Program-made: the position numbers and the translations under genes
Source: JBBROS01 sp965213855
Lineage (GTDB): Bacteria > Pseudomonadota > Alphaproteobacteria > Acetobacterales > Acetobacteraceae
NCBI GenBank assembly: GCA_965213855.1
Contig: CBDCAA010000008.1
Location: forward strand, 558,001 to 622,000
Direction: 5' to 3'
DNA length: 64,000 nt
In this document: positions 16,340 through 25,101 of the stretch, in pieces
Layout of the letters: every line of letters begins with the position of its first letter
Numbering within the stretch: the first letter of the stretch is position 1
The notes under the pieces: model-generated
Databases searched by the model: none
What the model was told of the DNA's origin: nothing
What the model saw: the letters and a program-made list of their open reading frames with translations, nothing else

Positions 16340-17187
16340 AGGGAGCCGAGGACGTCCGGCTGGACCATGCGGGGCTGATGGGGAACGACATCGGGCGGCT
16401 GCATGACGCGTATGCGGCGCTTGGGTTCACGCTGACGCCGCTGGCCCGGCAGTCGGGGCGATTGGCCCATAACGGGCCGTTGGTGCAGTGGGGCACGGCG
16501 AACCGGTGCGCGATGCTGCGCGAAGGGTACATCGAGTTGCTCGGCGTGGTCGACCCGGCGGCGCCGTTGAACGGGTTGGACGGGTTCTTGGCGAAGTGCC
16601 CGGGGATGCACATCCTGGCGTTCTCGATCGACGACGAGGCGGCGGCGCTGGCCCGGTTGCGTCGGGCGGGGGTGGACATCGCGGGCGTGCTGCACCTGGA
16701 GCGGCCGGTGGACAGCGCCGACCCGGACGGGCCACAGGCGCGGTTCGCCCGCCTGCCGCTGCCGAACGCGCCGGAGGGGCGGCTCCAGTTGATCCACCAT
16801 CTGACGCCCGAGGCGGTCTGGCAGGAGCGGTTCATGGGGCACGCGAACCGGGCGGTGGCGCTCGATGCAGTGATCGTCGCCGCGGCCGAACCGGCCGAAA
16901 GCGCGGCGCGGTTCTCGCGGCTGACGGGGCGGCCGGTGACGCCGGACCCGGCGGGCGGGTTCTTGCTGGAATTGGGTCGGGGCCAGGTCCGCATCTTGAC
17001 GGTTGAGGCGCTGGGGGTGGTCCTGCCGGGCGTGGTGCCACCGGTGCTGCCGTTCATGGCCGGGTTGGTGGTGCGGACGGAGGACGCGGCAGCAACCGTG
17101 CGCGTTTTGGCGACGCTGGCGCAGGTTCCCGGGGGGTGGATGGCCGCGCCGGCGATCGCTGGCGGGGCTGCGGTTGTCTTCACCTAG
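16336..17187 (+). CDS. VOC family protein with glyoxalase-like domain
   Basis: A 283-residue glyoxalase/bleomycin-resistance (vicinal oxygen chelate) protein of the glyoxalase-like type. Seen: the opening LDHAGLMGNDIGRLHDAYAA with its metal-site His, EGYIELLGVVDPAA with its Glu, and a second half-module from about residue 165. The GTG at 16336 overlaps the GST stop (GTGA), which fixes the start despite an open frame back to 16093. Members isomerise, cleave or hydrolyse small metabolites; the substrate is unknown. The following glycosyltransferase overlaps its end. Confidence 0.82.
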   Translation: MKGAEDVRLDHAGLMGNDIGRLHDAYAALGFTLTPLARQSGRLAHNGPLVQWGTANRCAMLREGYIELLGVVDPAAPLNGLDGFLAKCPGMHILAFSIDDEAAALARLRRAGVDIAGVLHLERPVDSADPDGPQARFARLPLPNAPEGRLQLIHHLTPEAVWQERFMGHANRAVALDAVIVAAAEPAESAARFSRLTGRPVTPDPAGGFLLELGRGQVRILTVEALGVVLPGVVPPVLPFMAGLVVRTEDAAATVRVLATLAQVPGGWMAAPAIAGGAAVVFT

Positions 17188-18319
17188 GTCGCAGCCAGAG
17201 GTCGCGATCGTCTTGCCGCCGAAGGAGGGGTTCTCGCGGGCGTCGGTGGGGGCGATCGGGCTGCTGGTGGAGCGGCTGGTGCGGGCGGGGGCGCCGGGGG
17301 CGGTGCTGGGCCGGCCGGTCGATGACCCGTTTGCGGGCGTGCGATTCGTCGGCGTGCGAGACGGGTTCGGCTGGACGCGAGCCGGGCGGTATGCGGCCGG
17401 AGTCGCGCGCGCGGCGGCCTCGATCGGCGCCGGTCTGATCGAGGTGCATAATCGCCCGGAAGTCGCGCTGCGGCTGCTGCGGACCGGGCGGCCGGTCACG
17501 TTGATCCTGAACAACGACCCGCAGGGGATGCGGGGCGCCCGGACGTCGAGGGAACGCAAGGCGCTGCTCAGGCGGCTGGCGGGCGTGGCGACGTCGTCGG
17601 CCTGGCTGCGGGGGCGATTGATGGAGGGTGTGGGCGACGTGGAACGGCCGCCCGTCGTTCTGCACAACTGCATCGACCTGCCGCCGGCCCCGCCCGCCGA
17701 GCGCGAGCGGCTGATCCTGTTCGCCGGGCGGTTGGTGTCGGACAAGGGGGCGGATGCATTCGTGGCGGCATGTGCCGGGGCGCTGCCGCGGCTGCTGGGC
17801 TGGCGGGCGGAGATGATCGGGGCGGACCGGTTCCGGGCGGACAGCCCGGAGACGCCGTTCGTGGCCGCCCTGCGCCCGGCGGCGGCGGCGGCGGGCGTCG
17901 TGCTGAGGGGGCATCAGCCGAACGCGGTGGTGCTGGACGCGATGCGCCGGGCCGCGATCGTCGTCATGCCGAGCCGGTGGGACGAGCCGTTCGGGCTGGT
18001 GGCGGCGGAGGCGATGGCGCAGGGGGCGGCGCTGATGTGTTCCGCGCGGGGCGGGCTGCCGGAGGTGGCGGGCGAGGCGGCCGTGTATGTGGACCCGGAT
18101 GCCGGGTTTACCGAGGCGCTGGTCGCGTTGGCACAAGATGAGGGGCGGCGGGCGGCGCTGGCAGCGGCGGGGCGCGCGCGGGCGGAGGGGTTCGGGGCGG
18201 CGGCGGCGGCGGCGCGGCTGGTGGCGTGGCGGGTCGCGGTGCTGGCCTGCTCACCCTCACCCCGACCCTCTCCCGCAGGCGGGAGAGGGGGCAGACGCTC
18301 TTGGGGGTGGGGTGGGTGA
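17174..18319 (+). CDS. Glycosyltransferase family 4 protein
   Basis: A 381-residue GT-B glycosyltransferase. The C-terminal nucleotide-sugar domain carries ERLILFAGRLVSDKGADAF and the E-x7-E-like PFGLVAAEAMAQGAAL segment with a following GGLPEV. The N-terminal acceptor domain starts EVAIVLPPKEGFSRASVG. TTG at 17174 is the first in-frame start and overlaps the previous stop by 14 bases. The last 25 or so residues (from ACSPSPRPSPAGGRG) are translated from a dispersed stem-loop repeat, so the protein probably gained a tail when the repeat inserted before its original stop. Sugar and acceptor are unknown. Confidence 0.85.
   Translation: MSSPRSQPEVAIVLPPKEGFSRASVGAIGLLVERLVRAGAPGAVLGRPVDDPFAGVRFVGVRDGFGWTRAGRYAAGVARAAASIGAGLIEVHNRPEVALRLLRTGRPVTLILNNDPQGMRGARTSRERKALLRRLAGVATSSAWLRGRLMEGVGDVERPPVVLHNCIDLPPAPPAERERLILFAGRLVSDKGADAFVAACAGALPRLLGWRAEMIGADRFRADSPETPFVAALRPAAAAAGVVLRGHQPNAVVLDAMRRAAIVVMPSRWDEPFGLVAAEAMAQGAALMCSARGGLPEVAGEAAVYVDPDAGFTEALVALAQDEGRRAALAAAGRARAEGFGAAAAAARLVAWRVAVLACSPSPRPSPAGGRGGRRSWGWGG
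18252..18289. repeat. Stem-loop repeat inside the glycosyltransferase 3' end
   Basis: The best-preserved copy: leader CACCCTCACCCCGA, then CCCTCTCCCGC, AG, GCGGGAGAGGG, an 11-bp perfect stem. It is within the open frame of the glycosyltransferase and only 30 bases from its stop codon. Confidence 0.85.
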
Positions 18320-18331
18320 TACACTATATCA
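18317..18331. promoter_or_regulatory. Short inverted repeat upstream of the CobW gene
   Basis: TGATA-CACTA-TATCA, a 5-5-5 inverted repeat 29 bases before the CobW start. Many CobW-family metallochaperones are controlled by the zinc repressor Zur through AT-rich palindromes, so this is a candidate operator. It could equally contain a -10 box (TATATC). Only position and symmetry support it. Confidence 0.4.
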
Positions 18332-18359
18332 GGCGCCGCATTGATCAGGGGTCTTGGTG

Positions 18360-19325
18360 ATGGGTGAAACGCAGATTCCGGTGACGGTCTTGACGGGGTA
18401 TCTGGGGGCGGGGAAGACGACTCTGCTGAACCGGATCCTGAGCGAGAACCACGGCAAGAAGTACGCGGTCGTGATCAACGAGTTCGGCGAGCTGGGCGTC
18501 GACAACGACCTCGTGGTGGACACCGACGAGGAGGTGTTCGAGATGAACAACGGCTGCATCTGCTGCACCGTGCGCGGCGACCTGATCCGCATCGTCGGCG
18601 GGCTGATGAAGCGCCGCGCCCAGTTCGACGGCATCATCATCGAGACGACCGGCCTGGCCGACCCGGCGCCGGTCGCGCAGACGTTCTTCGTCGACGACAC
18701 CGTCCGGGCCCGCACCCGTCTCGACGCGATCGTGACCGTGGTGGATGCCAAGAACCTGCTGGCCCGGCTGGAGGACAGCCACGAGGCGGTCGAGCAGGTG
18801 GCGTTCGCGGACGTGATCGTGCTGAACAAGGTGGACCTGGCCACACAAGACGAGCTGGACGCGGTCGAGGCGCGCATCCGCACCATCAACAAGTTCGCCC
18901 GGATCCACCGCACCACGCGGTCGGCGGTGGCGATCGACCAGGTGCTGGACCAGGGCGCGTTCGACCTGGAGCGGGTGCTGGAGCGGGAGCCCGACTTCCT
19001 CGAGAGCGACGCGCACGAGCACAGCGACGAAGTTGCCAGCATGAGCTTCGAGGTCTCGCGGCCGGTCGACCCCGAGAAGTTCCAGCAGTGGATCGGGGCG
19101 CTGCTGGCGGAGAAGGGCGGCGACATGCTGCGGACCAAGGGCATCCTGTCCTACCCGGGAGAGACGCGGCGCTTCGCGTTCCAGGCGGTGCACATGATGG
19201 CGGATGGCGATTTCGTCGGCCCGTGGCCGGAGGGGGAACGGCGGAGCAAGCTGGTGTTCATCGGCCGCAACCTGAACCGCCCGCAGCTTCGGCGTGGCTT
19301 CGAGAGCTGCCAGGTGGCCGCCTGA
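18360..19325 (+). CDS. CobW/COG0523 family GTP-binding metallochaperone
   Basis: A 321-residue G3E-family GTPase. Walker A is GYLGAGKTT, the metal-binding CxCC motif is in NNGCICCTVRGDL (about residue 66), the Walker B/switch region is IIIETTGLADPAP, and the base-specificity motif is NKVDL. The CobW C-terminal domain follows (SFEVSRPVDPEKFQQWIG) with a His/Glu-rich stretch (DAHEHSDEVAS). Family members deliver zinc or other metals to client proteins at GTP's expense. ATG at 18360 is preferred over TTG 18354. The WD40 gene starts directly at its end, a pairing that suggests joint function. Confidence 0.93.
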   Translation: MGETQIPVTVLTGYLGAGKTTLLNRILSENHGKKYAVVINEFGELGVDNDLVVDTDEEVFEMNNGCICCTVRGDLIRIVGGLMKRRAQFDGIIIETTGLADPAPVAQTFFVDDTVRARTRLDAIVTVVDAKNLLARLEDSHEAVEQVAFADVIVLNKVDLATQDELDAVEARIRTINKFARIHRTTRSAVAIDQVLDQGAFDLERVLEREPDFLESDAHEHSDEVASMSFEVSRPVDPEKFQQWIGALLAEKGGDMLRTKGILSYPGETRRFAFQAVHMMADGDFVGPWPEGERRSKLVFIGRNLNRPQLRRGFESCQVAA

Positions 19326-20351
19326 ATGGCGCTGCAGGACCTCGATTTTGTCCTGAAGGACCGGGGCGCGAGCGAGCAGTTCCAGGAGTTCGTGGTCGGC
19401 GCCGGGTTCGCGGCCGGCGGCGCGGCGGCGTTCGGGCTGGGCGACGGCACCGTGCGGGTCGTGAGCCCGGCCGGCGCCTGGTCGGCGGTCGAGGCGCACC
19501 GGGGCGGCATCCTGGCGATGGCTGCCATGGGCGGCAGCTGGGTCACGGGCGGCGATGACGGGCGGTTCTGCCGGGTGGATGCCGACGGGACGACCCGGGA
19601 CCTGGGGTCGTTCGGCTCGAAATGGGTGGAGCAGGTGGCGGGTTGGAGCGACGGGAAAACCAGTCTTGCGGCGTGTGGCGTGGGCAAGGCGGTGCACGTC
19701 TTCGGCGCCGACGGTGTGAAGCTGAAGGAGCTGATGCACCCGGCGTCGGTGGGAGGGATCGCGTTCGACGCGAAAGGCAAGCGCGTCGCCGTGGCGCACT
19801 ATAACGGGGTATCCTTGTGGTTCGTGGCTGCGCGTGAGGACAAGGCGCGCGTGCTGGAGTGGAAGGGCAGTCATGTCGGCGTTGCCATTCATCCCGCGAA
19901 CGACGCGGTGGTGACGGCAATGCAGGAGAACGCCTTGCACGGCTGGCGCCTGGCAGACGGGCAGCACATGCGCATGAGCGGCTACCCGTCCAAAACCGAA
20001 AGCCTCAGCTTTTCCCGCACCGGCAAGTGGCTGGCGTCGTCGGGGGCCGAAAGCGTCGTGCTGTGGCCGTTCTTCGGCGGCGGCCCGATGGGGAAGGCGC
20101 CGACGGAGCTGGCGGGCGGGGACGATATGCGGTGCACCCGGGTCGCGTTCCATCCCCGGGACGAGATGGTGGCGGCAGGCTTCCAGGACGGGCTGGTGGT
20201 GGTCGCGGATGTGGGCACGGAGCGAATCCTGCCGATGATGGGGCCGGGCCGCGGCGCGGTGTCGGCCCTCGCATGGTCGTTGGACGGAAGGCGGCTTGCC
20301 GTCGGCACCGAAACCGGGTTCGCGGCGTTGATGGACCTGGGGCAGCGATAG
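19326..20351 (+). CDS. WD40 repeat protein linked to the CobW gene
   Basis: A 341-residue WD40-type beta-propeller with degenerate repeats; repeated segments such as GGILAMAAMGGSWVTGGDDG, GGIAFDAKGKRVAVAHYNGV and SLSFSRTGKWLASSGAESV correspond to propeller blades. It has no signal peptide, so it is cytoplasmic. Propellers are protein-binding scaffolds. It begins the base after the CobW stop, so the two are almost certainly translated together; a metal-delivery complex or client-recognition role is inference from that pairing alone. Confidence 0.85.
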   Translation: MALQDLDFVLKDRGASEQFQEFVVGAGFAAGGAAAFGLGDGTVRVVSPAGAWSAVEAHRGGILAMAAMGGSWVTGGDDGRFCRVDADGTTRDLGSFGSKWVEQVAGWSDGKTSLAACGVGKAVHVFGADGVKLKELMHPASVGGIAFDAKGKRVAVAHYNGVSLWFVAAREDKARVLEWKGSHVGVAIHPANDAVVTAMQENALHGWRLADGQHMRMSGYPSKTESLSFSRTGKWLASSGAESVVLWPFFGGGPMGKAPTELAGGDDMRCTRVAFHPRDEMVAAGFQDGLVVVADVGTERILPMMGPGRGAVSALAWSLDGRRLAVGTETGFAALMDLGQR

Positions 20352-20353
20352 GG

Positions 20354-21190
20354 ATGACGACGATGGAGCAGATCACGGCGCAGGGCATGCGGATGGACAA
20401 GCTCGGGCTGGGAACGTTCCGCATGCAGGGGGAGGCGTGCACGCAAGGCGTGGAGCAGGCGCTCGAGCTGGGCTACCGCCACATCGACACGGCGGAGATG
20501 TATGGCAACGAGGCCGAGATCGGCGCCGCGCTGCAGGCGAGCCCGGTGCCGCGCGAGGACATCCACGTGACGACGAAGGTGTGGTGGGAGCATTTGGCGC
20601 CTGGCGCGATGGACCGGGCGATGGACACGAGCCTGGGCAAGCTGAAGACGCCGTTCGTGGACCTCTATCTGGTGCACTGGCCGGCGGCGGGGATGGACCT
20701 GCCGGCGGTCATGAAGGCGCTGTTCGCCATCAAGGAAAGCGGGCGGGCGCGGGCCATCGGGGTCGCGAACTTCACGACCGCGCTGCTGGACCAGGCGGTC
20801 GGGCTGGCGCCGATCGCGTGCAACCAGGTCGAGTATCACGTGCTGCTGGGCCAAGACCGGCTGCTCGCGGCGATGCGTGAGCTGGGCGTGCCATTGGTGG
20901 CCTACTGCCCGCTGGCGCAAGGGCGCCTTGCGGACTATCCGGCGCTGCGGGGGATTGCGGAGAAGCATGGCGTCTCGCCGGCGCAGGTGGCGCTGAAATG
21001 GCTGCTGGACCAAGAGGGCGTGGCGGCGATCCCGAAGGCGTCGCGGCGGGAGAGTCAGCAGGCAAACCTCGATGCGCTGAAGCTCGCGCTGGACGATGCG
21101 GACCGCGCCGTGATCGCGGCGCTGCCGAAAACGGAGCGGTTCGTGAAGCCGGCGTTCGCGCCCGCCTGGGACGCCTCCCTGGCCGCCTAG
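20354..21190 (+). CDS. Aldo/keto reductase
   Basis: A 278-residue AKR (TIM barrel, NADPH-dependent). The catalytic tetrad is visible: Asp and Tyr in GYRHIDTAEMYGNE, Lys in VTTKVWWEH, His in YLVHWPAA. The cofactor segment IPKASRRES is near the C-terminus. It resembles 2,5-diketo-gluconate reductase-type enzymes, which reduce small ketones and aldehydes. ATG at 20354 follows the WD40 stop by 2 bases; ATG 20363 is an alternative. Probably co-transcribed with the CobW-WD40 pair although a functional link is not evident. Confidence 0.92.
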   Translation: MTTMEQITAQGMRMDKLGLGTFRMQGEACTQGVEQALELGYRHIDTAEMYGNEAEIGAALQASPVPREDIHVTTKVWWEHLAPGAMDRAMDTSLGKLKTPFVDLYLVHWPAAGMDLPAVMKALFAIKESGRARAIGVANFTTALLDQAVGLAPIACNQVEYHVLLGQDRLLAAMRELGVPLVAYCPLAQGRLADYPALRGIAEKHGVSPAQVALKWLLDQEGVAAIPKASRRESQQANLDALKLALDDADRAVIAALPKTERFVKPAFAPAWDASLAA

Positions 21191-21198
21191 AAAACCTT

Positions 21199-21687
21199 CT
21201 AGACTGGCGCCGTGTTGGTTCGGGAGGCTGCTACAGTGATCCCGGCCACCGTCTCCAGCTCGCACGCCAGGTTGGAGAGGGCCAGTTCCAAGGCGAGGGC
21301 GGCGGCTTCCAGGGGCGGGTACTCGAACCACGAGGCCGCGGCGAGGTCGCGGGCGACCGGCTTGACACTCGAATTGACCAGACGCTCCCACAACATGGTC
21401 GCGGTCACGCCCGCCGTAACGCTCAGCCCGGCAAAGCGGGTGAGTTCGAACCCGGTATCACATCCGCGCTGCCAGCAGCGGCGGGCATGCCACAGGCCGC
21501 CACTCCGCAGTTCGATGGTCACCATCTCGGGAAATTCGATAAACCCTTCTGTGCTGGCGCGTATGCCCGTCCTGGATAGGTTGATGACCAGGCAGTCGAC
21601 GACCGAATTACCGAACGCAATCTTGGCCGATTTCAGGACGGGTTGACGGCCCTCTTGCCGAGCATTGTGCAGAACGACCACGTCCAA
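21199..21687 (-). CDS. PilZ domain protein
   Basis: A 162-residue protein with a PilZ-like N-terminal domain: the arginine-bearing RQEGRQPVLKSAKIAFG and then INLSRTGIRAST, the (D/N)xSxxG part of the cyclic-di-GMP site. The second half is a hydrophobic, Ala/Leu-rich region of unknown role. PilZ proteins sense c-di-GMP to control motility, polysaccharide synthesis or secretion. It is convergent with the aldo/keto reductase and alone on its strand here. The domain assignment rests on two short motifs. Confidence 0.75.
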   Translation of the reverse strand: MDVVVLHNARQEGRQPVLKSAKIAFGNSVVDCLVINLSRTGIRASTEGFIEFPEMVTIELRSGGLWHARRCWQRGCDTGFELTRFAGLSVTAGVTATMLWERLVNSSVKPVARDLAAASWFEYPPLEAAALALELALSNLACELETVAGITVAASRTNTAPV

Positions 21688-21805
21688 TGCCCTCGCTTCC
21701 TGCCGCGCGACGAGTCTCGCAGCAGCGAGCGTGCTTGTAAGTCGCTGAACAGTAGGGAAGTGTCAGCGAACGTCACGCCGCTCCTCGATCGGGCGCCGCC
21801 CAGTG

Positions 21806-22867
21806 CTATTTGGCGCCGCCGGGGCCGCCGCCCTGGCCCAGGTGCCGGTCGAAGAAGCCGGCGATCTCGGTCATTGCTTGCTGCACTTCGGGGATGCGGT
21901 CGTCGCGGTAGAATTGTGCGTGGGACTGCGCCTCGAACACCTGAAGGGTCGTCTCGACGCCGGCGGCGCGCAACTTGGCGTTGGTCCGCACGGTGTTGCT
22001 GAGCAGGAGGTCGCGCGTGCCGGAGGTGAGGATGGTCGGCGGAAAGCCGTGCAGGTCGCCGTTGATGGGGGACAGCATGGGGTCTGCCAGGTCATGGCCC
22101 TGCGCATAGAAGCGGGTCGCGGCGTCGCAGAACCCGGCTGGGGACACCAGGACGTTGTCCACCATCGCATTGGTGGTGAAGGTGTCGCCCTGCTGGGTGG
22201 CGTCGGCCATGGGCGTACCGGGCGCGATCGCCCCCGGCATGGGGAGGTTCGCGGCCTTGGCGCGCAGCATCATCTCGAGCGTGAGCGCGCCGCCCGCGGA
22301 GCTGCCGAACACGCCGAGGTTGGCGGGCGGCACGAGCGCGGTGGCAGCCCGATAGACCGTCATCGCGTCGTCGAGCGCGGCCGGGAAATAGGCGTCGGGC
22401 GGCATGCGGTAGTCGACGGCGATGGTCTTGATGTGGCTGAACCCGGCCACCAGGATCGCCTCGGGCAGCGCGGCCAGGTGCTGGTTCAACACATAGCAGC
22501 CGCCATGGACGTGGACGAGCAGGCGGTTGCGGTTCTGGCTGGGGATGTCGTCCGGGGTGAGGATATAGACCCGGACGCCGTCGATCGTCGTGTTCTCGAG
22601 CGTCACGTGCATCCGCTCCGCCATGGGTGCCACGGTGGGGGCCGTGGCCTGCTCGAGCTGCTTGACCAGCTCGGTCCAGCCCTCGGGCGTGGTGGGCGGG
22701 TGGTCCCAGCCGCTCCGGAGCGGCTGCGCCACCACGGCCTGCATGGCCGCGCTGATGGTGGCGGGGACGGGGATGGACTTGGCGGGTTCCTCCCGCGGGG
22801 CAAGGCCTTGGGCGTGCGCGCCGGCGAGTGTGGCGACGGTCAGAAGCGTGGCGAGCGGGCGGTGCAT
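21806..22867 (-). CDS. Secreted alpha/beta hydrolase (HSL-type esterase)
   Basis: A 353-residue exported esterase/lipase of the hormone-sensitive-lipase family. Signal peptide about residues 1-20 (MHRPLATLLTVATLAGAHAQ). The oxyanion motif is HVHGGCYV (HGGG-like, with a Cys), the nucleophile is in GSSAGGAL, the acid in TSGTRDLLLS and the His in QSHAQFYRD. Start taken at the ATG 22867: the frame is open to 23089, but that upstream part is repeat sequence and lacks protein character. It lies downstream of, and on the same strand as, the sensor kinase gene, separated by a stem-loop repeat. Substrate unknown. Confidence 0.9.
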   Translation of the reverse strand: MHRPLATLLTVATLAGAHAQGLAPREEPAKSIPVPATISAAMQAVVAQPLRSGWDHPPTTPEGWTELVKQLEQATAPTVAPMAERMHVTLENTTIDGVRVYILTPDDIPSQNRNRLLVHVHGGCYVLNQHLAALPEAILVAGFSHIKTIAVDYRMPPDAYFPAALDDAMTVYRAATALVPPANLGVFGSSAGGALTLEMMLRAKAANLPMPGAIAPGTPMADATQQGDTFTTNAMVDNVLVSPAGFCDAATRFYAQGHDLADPMLSPINGDLHGFPPTILTSGTRDLLLSNTVRTNAKLRAAGVETTLQVFEAQSHAQFYRDDRIPEVQQAMTEIAGFFDRHLGQGGGPGGAK

Positions 22868-22940
22868 GGGCGTTGTCCCGGCGTTTCGTGGGACGGTTGC
22901 ATGAGGGTCCGGGGGTGGGCAAGGTCCGCGCTTGCCCGAC

Positions 22941-22975
22941 CCCTCACCCCGACCCTGCCCCGCAAGCGGGAGAGG
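22941..22975. repeat. Stem-loop repeat between kinase and hydrolase genes
   Basis: Leader CCCTCACCCCGACCC, then a looser stem (CTGCCCCGC against GCGGGAGAG). It lies between the 3' end of the sensor kinase and the 5' end of the hydrolase, where it could separate the two transcripts. Confidence 0.7.
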
Positions 22976-22982
22976 ACCAAGG

Positions 22983-24287
22983 TCACGTCGGCAGCCGAAG
23001 GCGGGCCCGCAATCCGCCCATCGGGCTTTCTTCCAGCATGATCTCGCCACCGTGGGCGCGGACGATGTCGCGGGCGATCGTGAGACCAAGGCCGGTGCCG
23101 CCGCCCGAGCCGCTCTCGAACGGGCGGAACACGCTCTCGCGGCGGTCGGGCGCGATGCCGGGGCCGTCGTCGTCGACCGTCAGTTGGACGGCGCGGCCTT
23201 GCGGCTCGACGGTCACATGGATGCGCTGGCCATAGCGGCGGGCGTTGTCGACAAGGTTCGTCATGGCGCGGCGCGCCGCATCGGGACGCAAGTTCACGAC
23301 CAGGCCAGGCGGGGTATCGAGTGAGATGTCGGCGCCGGCCCTGCGTGCACCGCTGGCAACCTCTTCCAGCATCTTCGCCAGGTTCACCGGCTGTGCCTGC
23401 TCGGCGCCCTCGCCCCGCGCGAACGCCAGATAGCCGCCCACCATGCGCTCCATCTCGGCCACATCGGCGGTCATGTCGGCGATGTCGTCGCGCAGCTCGG
23501 CGGTGGCGGGCAGCACCGCCAGGGCGAGGCGCAAGCGGGTGAGCGGCGTGCGGAGGTCATGGGAGACGCCGGCCAGCATCTCCGTCCGCTGGGCAAGGAA
23601 GCGGAGGATGCGGGCCTGCATGCGGTTGAACGCGGCGGCGGCCTGGCGCACCTCCGTCGCACCCTCCGGCTTGATCGGGTCGCGGTCGCGGCCCATCCCG
23701 AACGCCTCGGCGGCGTCGGCCAGGCGGCGGATTGCGCGAACTTGGTTGCGTAGAAACAGCGCTGCGATGCCGAACACGATCAGGGCGGTGCCGACCACCC
23801 AGATGACGAAGATGTAGATCGTGCTGGCATAGAGGCGCTTCCGCGGCGCCTCCAGCTCGAGCACGCTGGTGTCGAGTTGGACGCGGACGATGACCGCGCG
23901 CGGGTCTGACGACCAATCCATGACGAATGGCCGATGCACCTTGGCGACCAGCGCGGCAGCCAGATCGTCGTCCATCGGGCCGAGTTGGTTGGTGTGCGTG
24001 TCGGGCGGCAGCATCGCGCCGGGCAGAATCCGCATGGGGATCTCGAACTGCAGCCAGGCGCTGCGCAGCAGGCTGTCCTGCTCGTCCGGGAAGCGCCGCA
24101 GAAGATCGATTGTCTGGGCGATCTCGCCGGCGATGGCCCCGGCCAGGCGGCGGGACACGAGGTCGAGGTGGACGCCGTAGAAATAGGTGAACGCGACCGC
24201 CTGCAGCAGCACGAGCGGCACCAGGACGATGAGCAGGCTGCGGCCCAGCAGCCCGCGCGGAAGCAGCCGCTTGAGCGGGCGGATCAT
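22983..24287 (-). CDS. Sensor histidine kinase (EnvZ-like), partner of petR
   Basis: A 434-residue membrane sensor kinase. Two transmembrane helices (about residues 15-35 and 155-180) flank a periplasmic sensing region; a HAMP domain follows (NQVRAIRRLADAAEAFG). The phosphoacceptor is His243 in GVSHDLRTPLTRLRL; ATP-binding boxes NLVDNARRYG, DDDGPGI and GTGLGLTIARD are intact. ATG at 24287 (MIRPLKRLLPRG) is used; an upstream in-frame ATG at 24329 adds 14 atypical residues. It is the last gene of a MarR-OmpR-kinase set on the minus strand. Signal unknown; envelope sensing by analogy to EnvZ. Confidence 0.92.
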   Translation of the reverse strand: MIRPLKRLLPRGLLGRSLLIVLVPLVLLQAVAFTYFYGVHLDLVSRRLAGAIAGEIAQTIDLLRRFPDEQDSLLRSAWLQFEIPMRILPGAMLPPDTHTNQLGPMDDDLAAALVAKVHRPFVMDWSSDPRAVIVRVQLDTSVLELEAPRKRLYASTIYIFVIWVVGTALIVFGIAALFLRNQVRAIRRLADAAEAFGMGRDRDPIKPEGATEVRQAAAAFNRMQARILRFLAQRTEMLAGVSHDLRTPLTRLRLALAVLPATAELRDDIADMTADVAEMERMVGGYLAFARGEGAEQAQPVNLAKMLEEVASGARRAGADISLDTPPGLVVNLRPDAARRAMTNLVDNARRYGQRIHVTVEPQGRAVQLTVDDDGPGIAPDRRESVFRPFESGSGGGTGLGLTIARDIVRAHGGEIMLEESPMGGLRARLRLPT

Positions 24288-24372
24288 GGAGGTGTCCCGT
24301 GACGGGGGAAGGGGCCGTGCTTGACGCACTCCCGGCGCCTGCCTGGAAGGGAGCGGAGAAGCGATGGCGGTC

Positions 24373-25083
24373 TCATATGCCGGGCTTCAGGACGTAGCCG
24401 CGGCCGCGGACGGTGTGGAGGAAGCGGGGTTCGCGTGGGTCGGCCTCGATCTTTCGGCGCAGGCGGGTGACCTGCACGTCGATGGCGCGTTCGCCGGTCT
24501 CATCCATTTCGAGCGTTTCGGCAATCGCCTCGCGGGACAGCGTTTCGCCCGGCTTGCGGGCGAGGGCCTGCAACAGGGCGCTCTCGCTGCCTGTAAGATA
24601 GACGACGGCGCCGTGCCCGTCCTGCAGTTCCGCGCGCTCGACGTCGAACGTCAACGGCCCGAGCCGGACCGGTCCGGCGGGCTCGGGCACGGCCGCGGCC
24701 GGGACGGCGCGGCGGAGCATGGCGCGGAGGCGGAGCACCAGTTCATACGGTTCGAAGGGCTTGCCGAGGTAGTCGTCGGCGCCGGATTCGAAGCCCGCAA
24801 TCCGATCTTCCGGCGCGCCGCGGGCGGTCAGCAACAGGACCGGCAGGTCCTGGCGGTCGCGGCGCAGGCTGGCGGTGAGGTCGAGGCCGGTTTCGCCCGG
24901 CATCATGACATCGAGCACGAGGGCGTCCGGCTGCATGAACCGCAGCTTATCGCGCGCGTCGGTCGCGTGGGCGGCGGTGGTGACGCGGAATCCCTGTTCG
25001 GCCAAATAGCGGGACAGCAGTCCGCGGAGGCGGGCATCGTCGTCGACCACCAGGATATGCGCGCCGGGCTCGACCGTGCTCAT
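24373..25083 (-). CDS. petR: OmpR family response regulator PetR
   Basis: A 236-residue response regulator: receiver domain (residues 1-125) with the acidic pocket VVDDD, phosphorylated Asp58 in LVLDVMMPGETG, the Thr of LLLTARG and the Lys of YLGKPFEPYEL; then an OmpR-type winged-helix DNA-binding domain (GERAIDVQVTRLRRKIE). The arrangement MarR gene - OmpR-type regulator - kinase matches petP-petR of alphaproteobacteria, first described upstream of the cytochrome bc1 genes in Rhodobacter; here cytochrome genes are absent from the window. Symbol assigned by context and similarity. Confidence 0.87.
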   Translation of the reverse strand: MSTVEPGAHILVVDDDARLRGLLSRYLAEQGFRVTTAAHATDARDKLRFMQPDALVLDVMMPGETGLDLTASLRRDRQDLPVLLLTARGAPEDRIAGFESGADDYLGKPFEPYELVLRLRAMLRRAVPAAAVPEPAGPVRLGPLTFDVERAELQDGHGAVVYLTGSESALLQALARKPGETLSREAIAETLEMDETGERAIDVQVTRLRRKIEADPREPRFLHTVRGRGYVLKPGI

Positions 25084-25101
25084 CGGGTGCTCATCTCGTG
25101 C

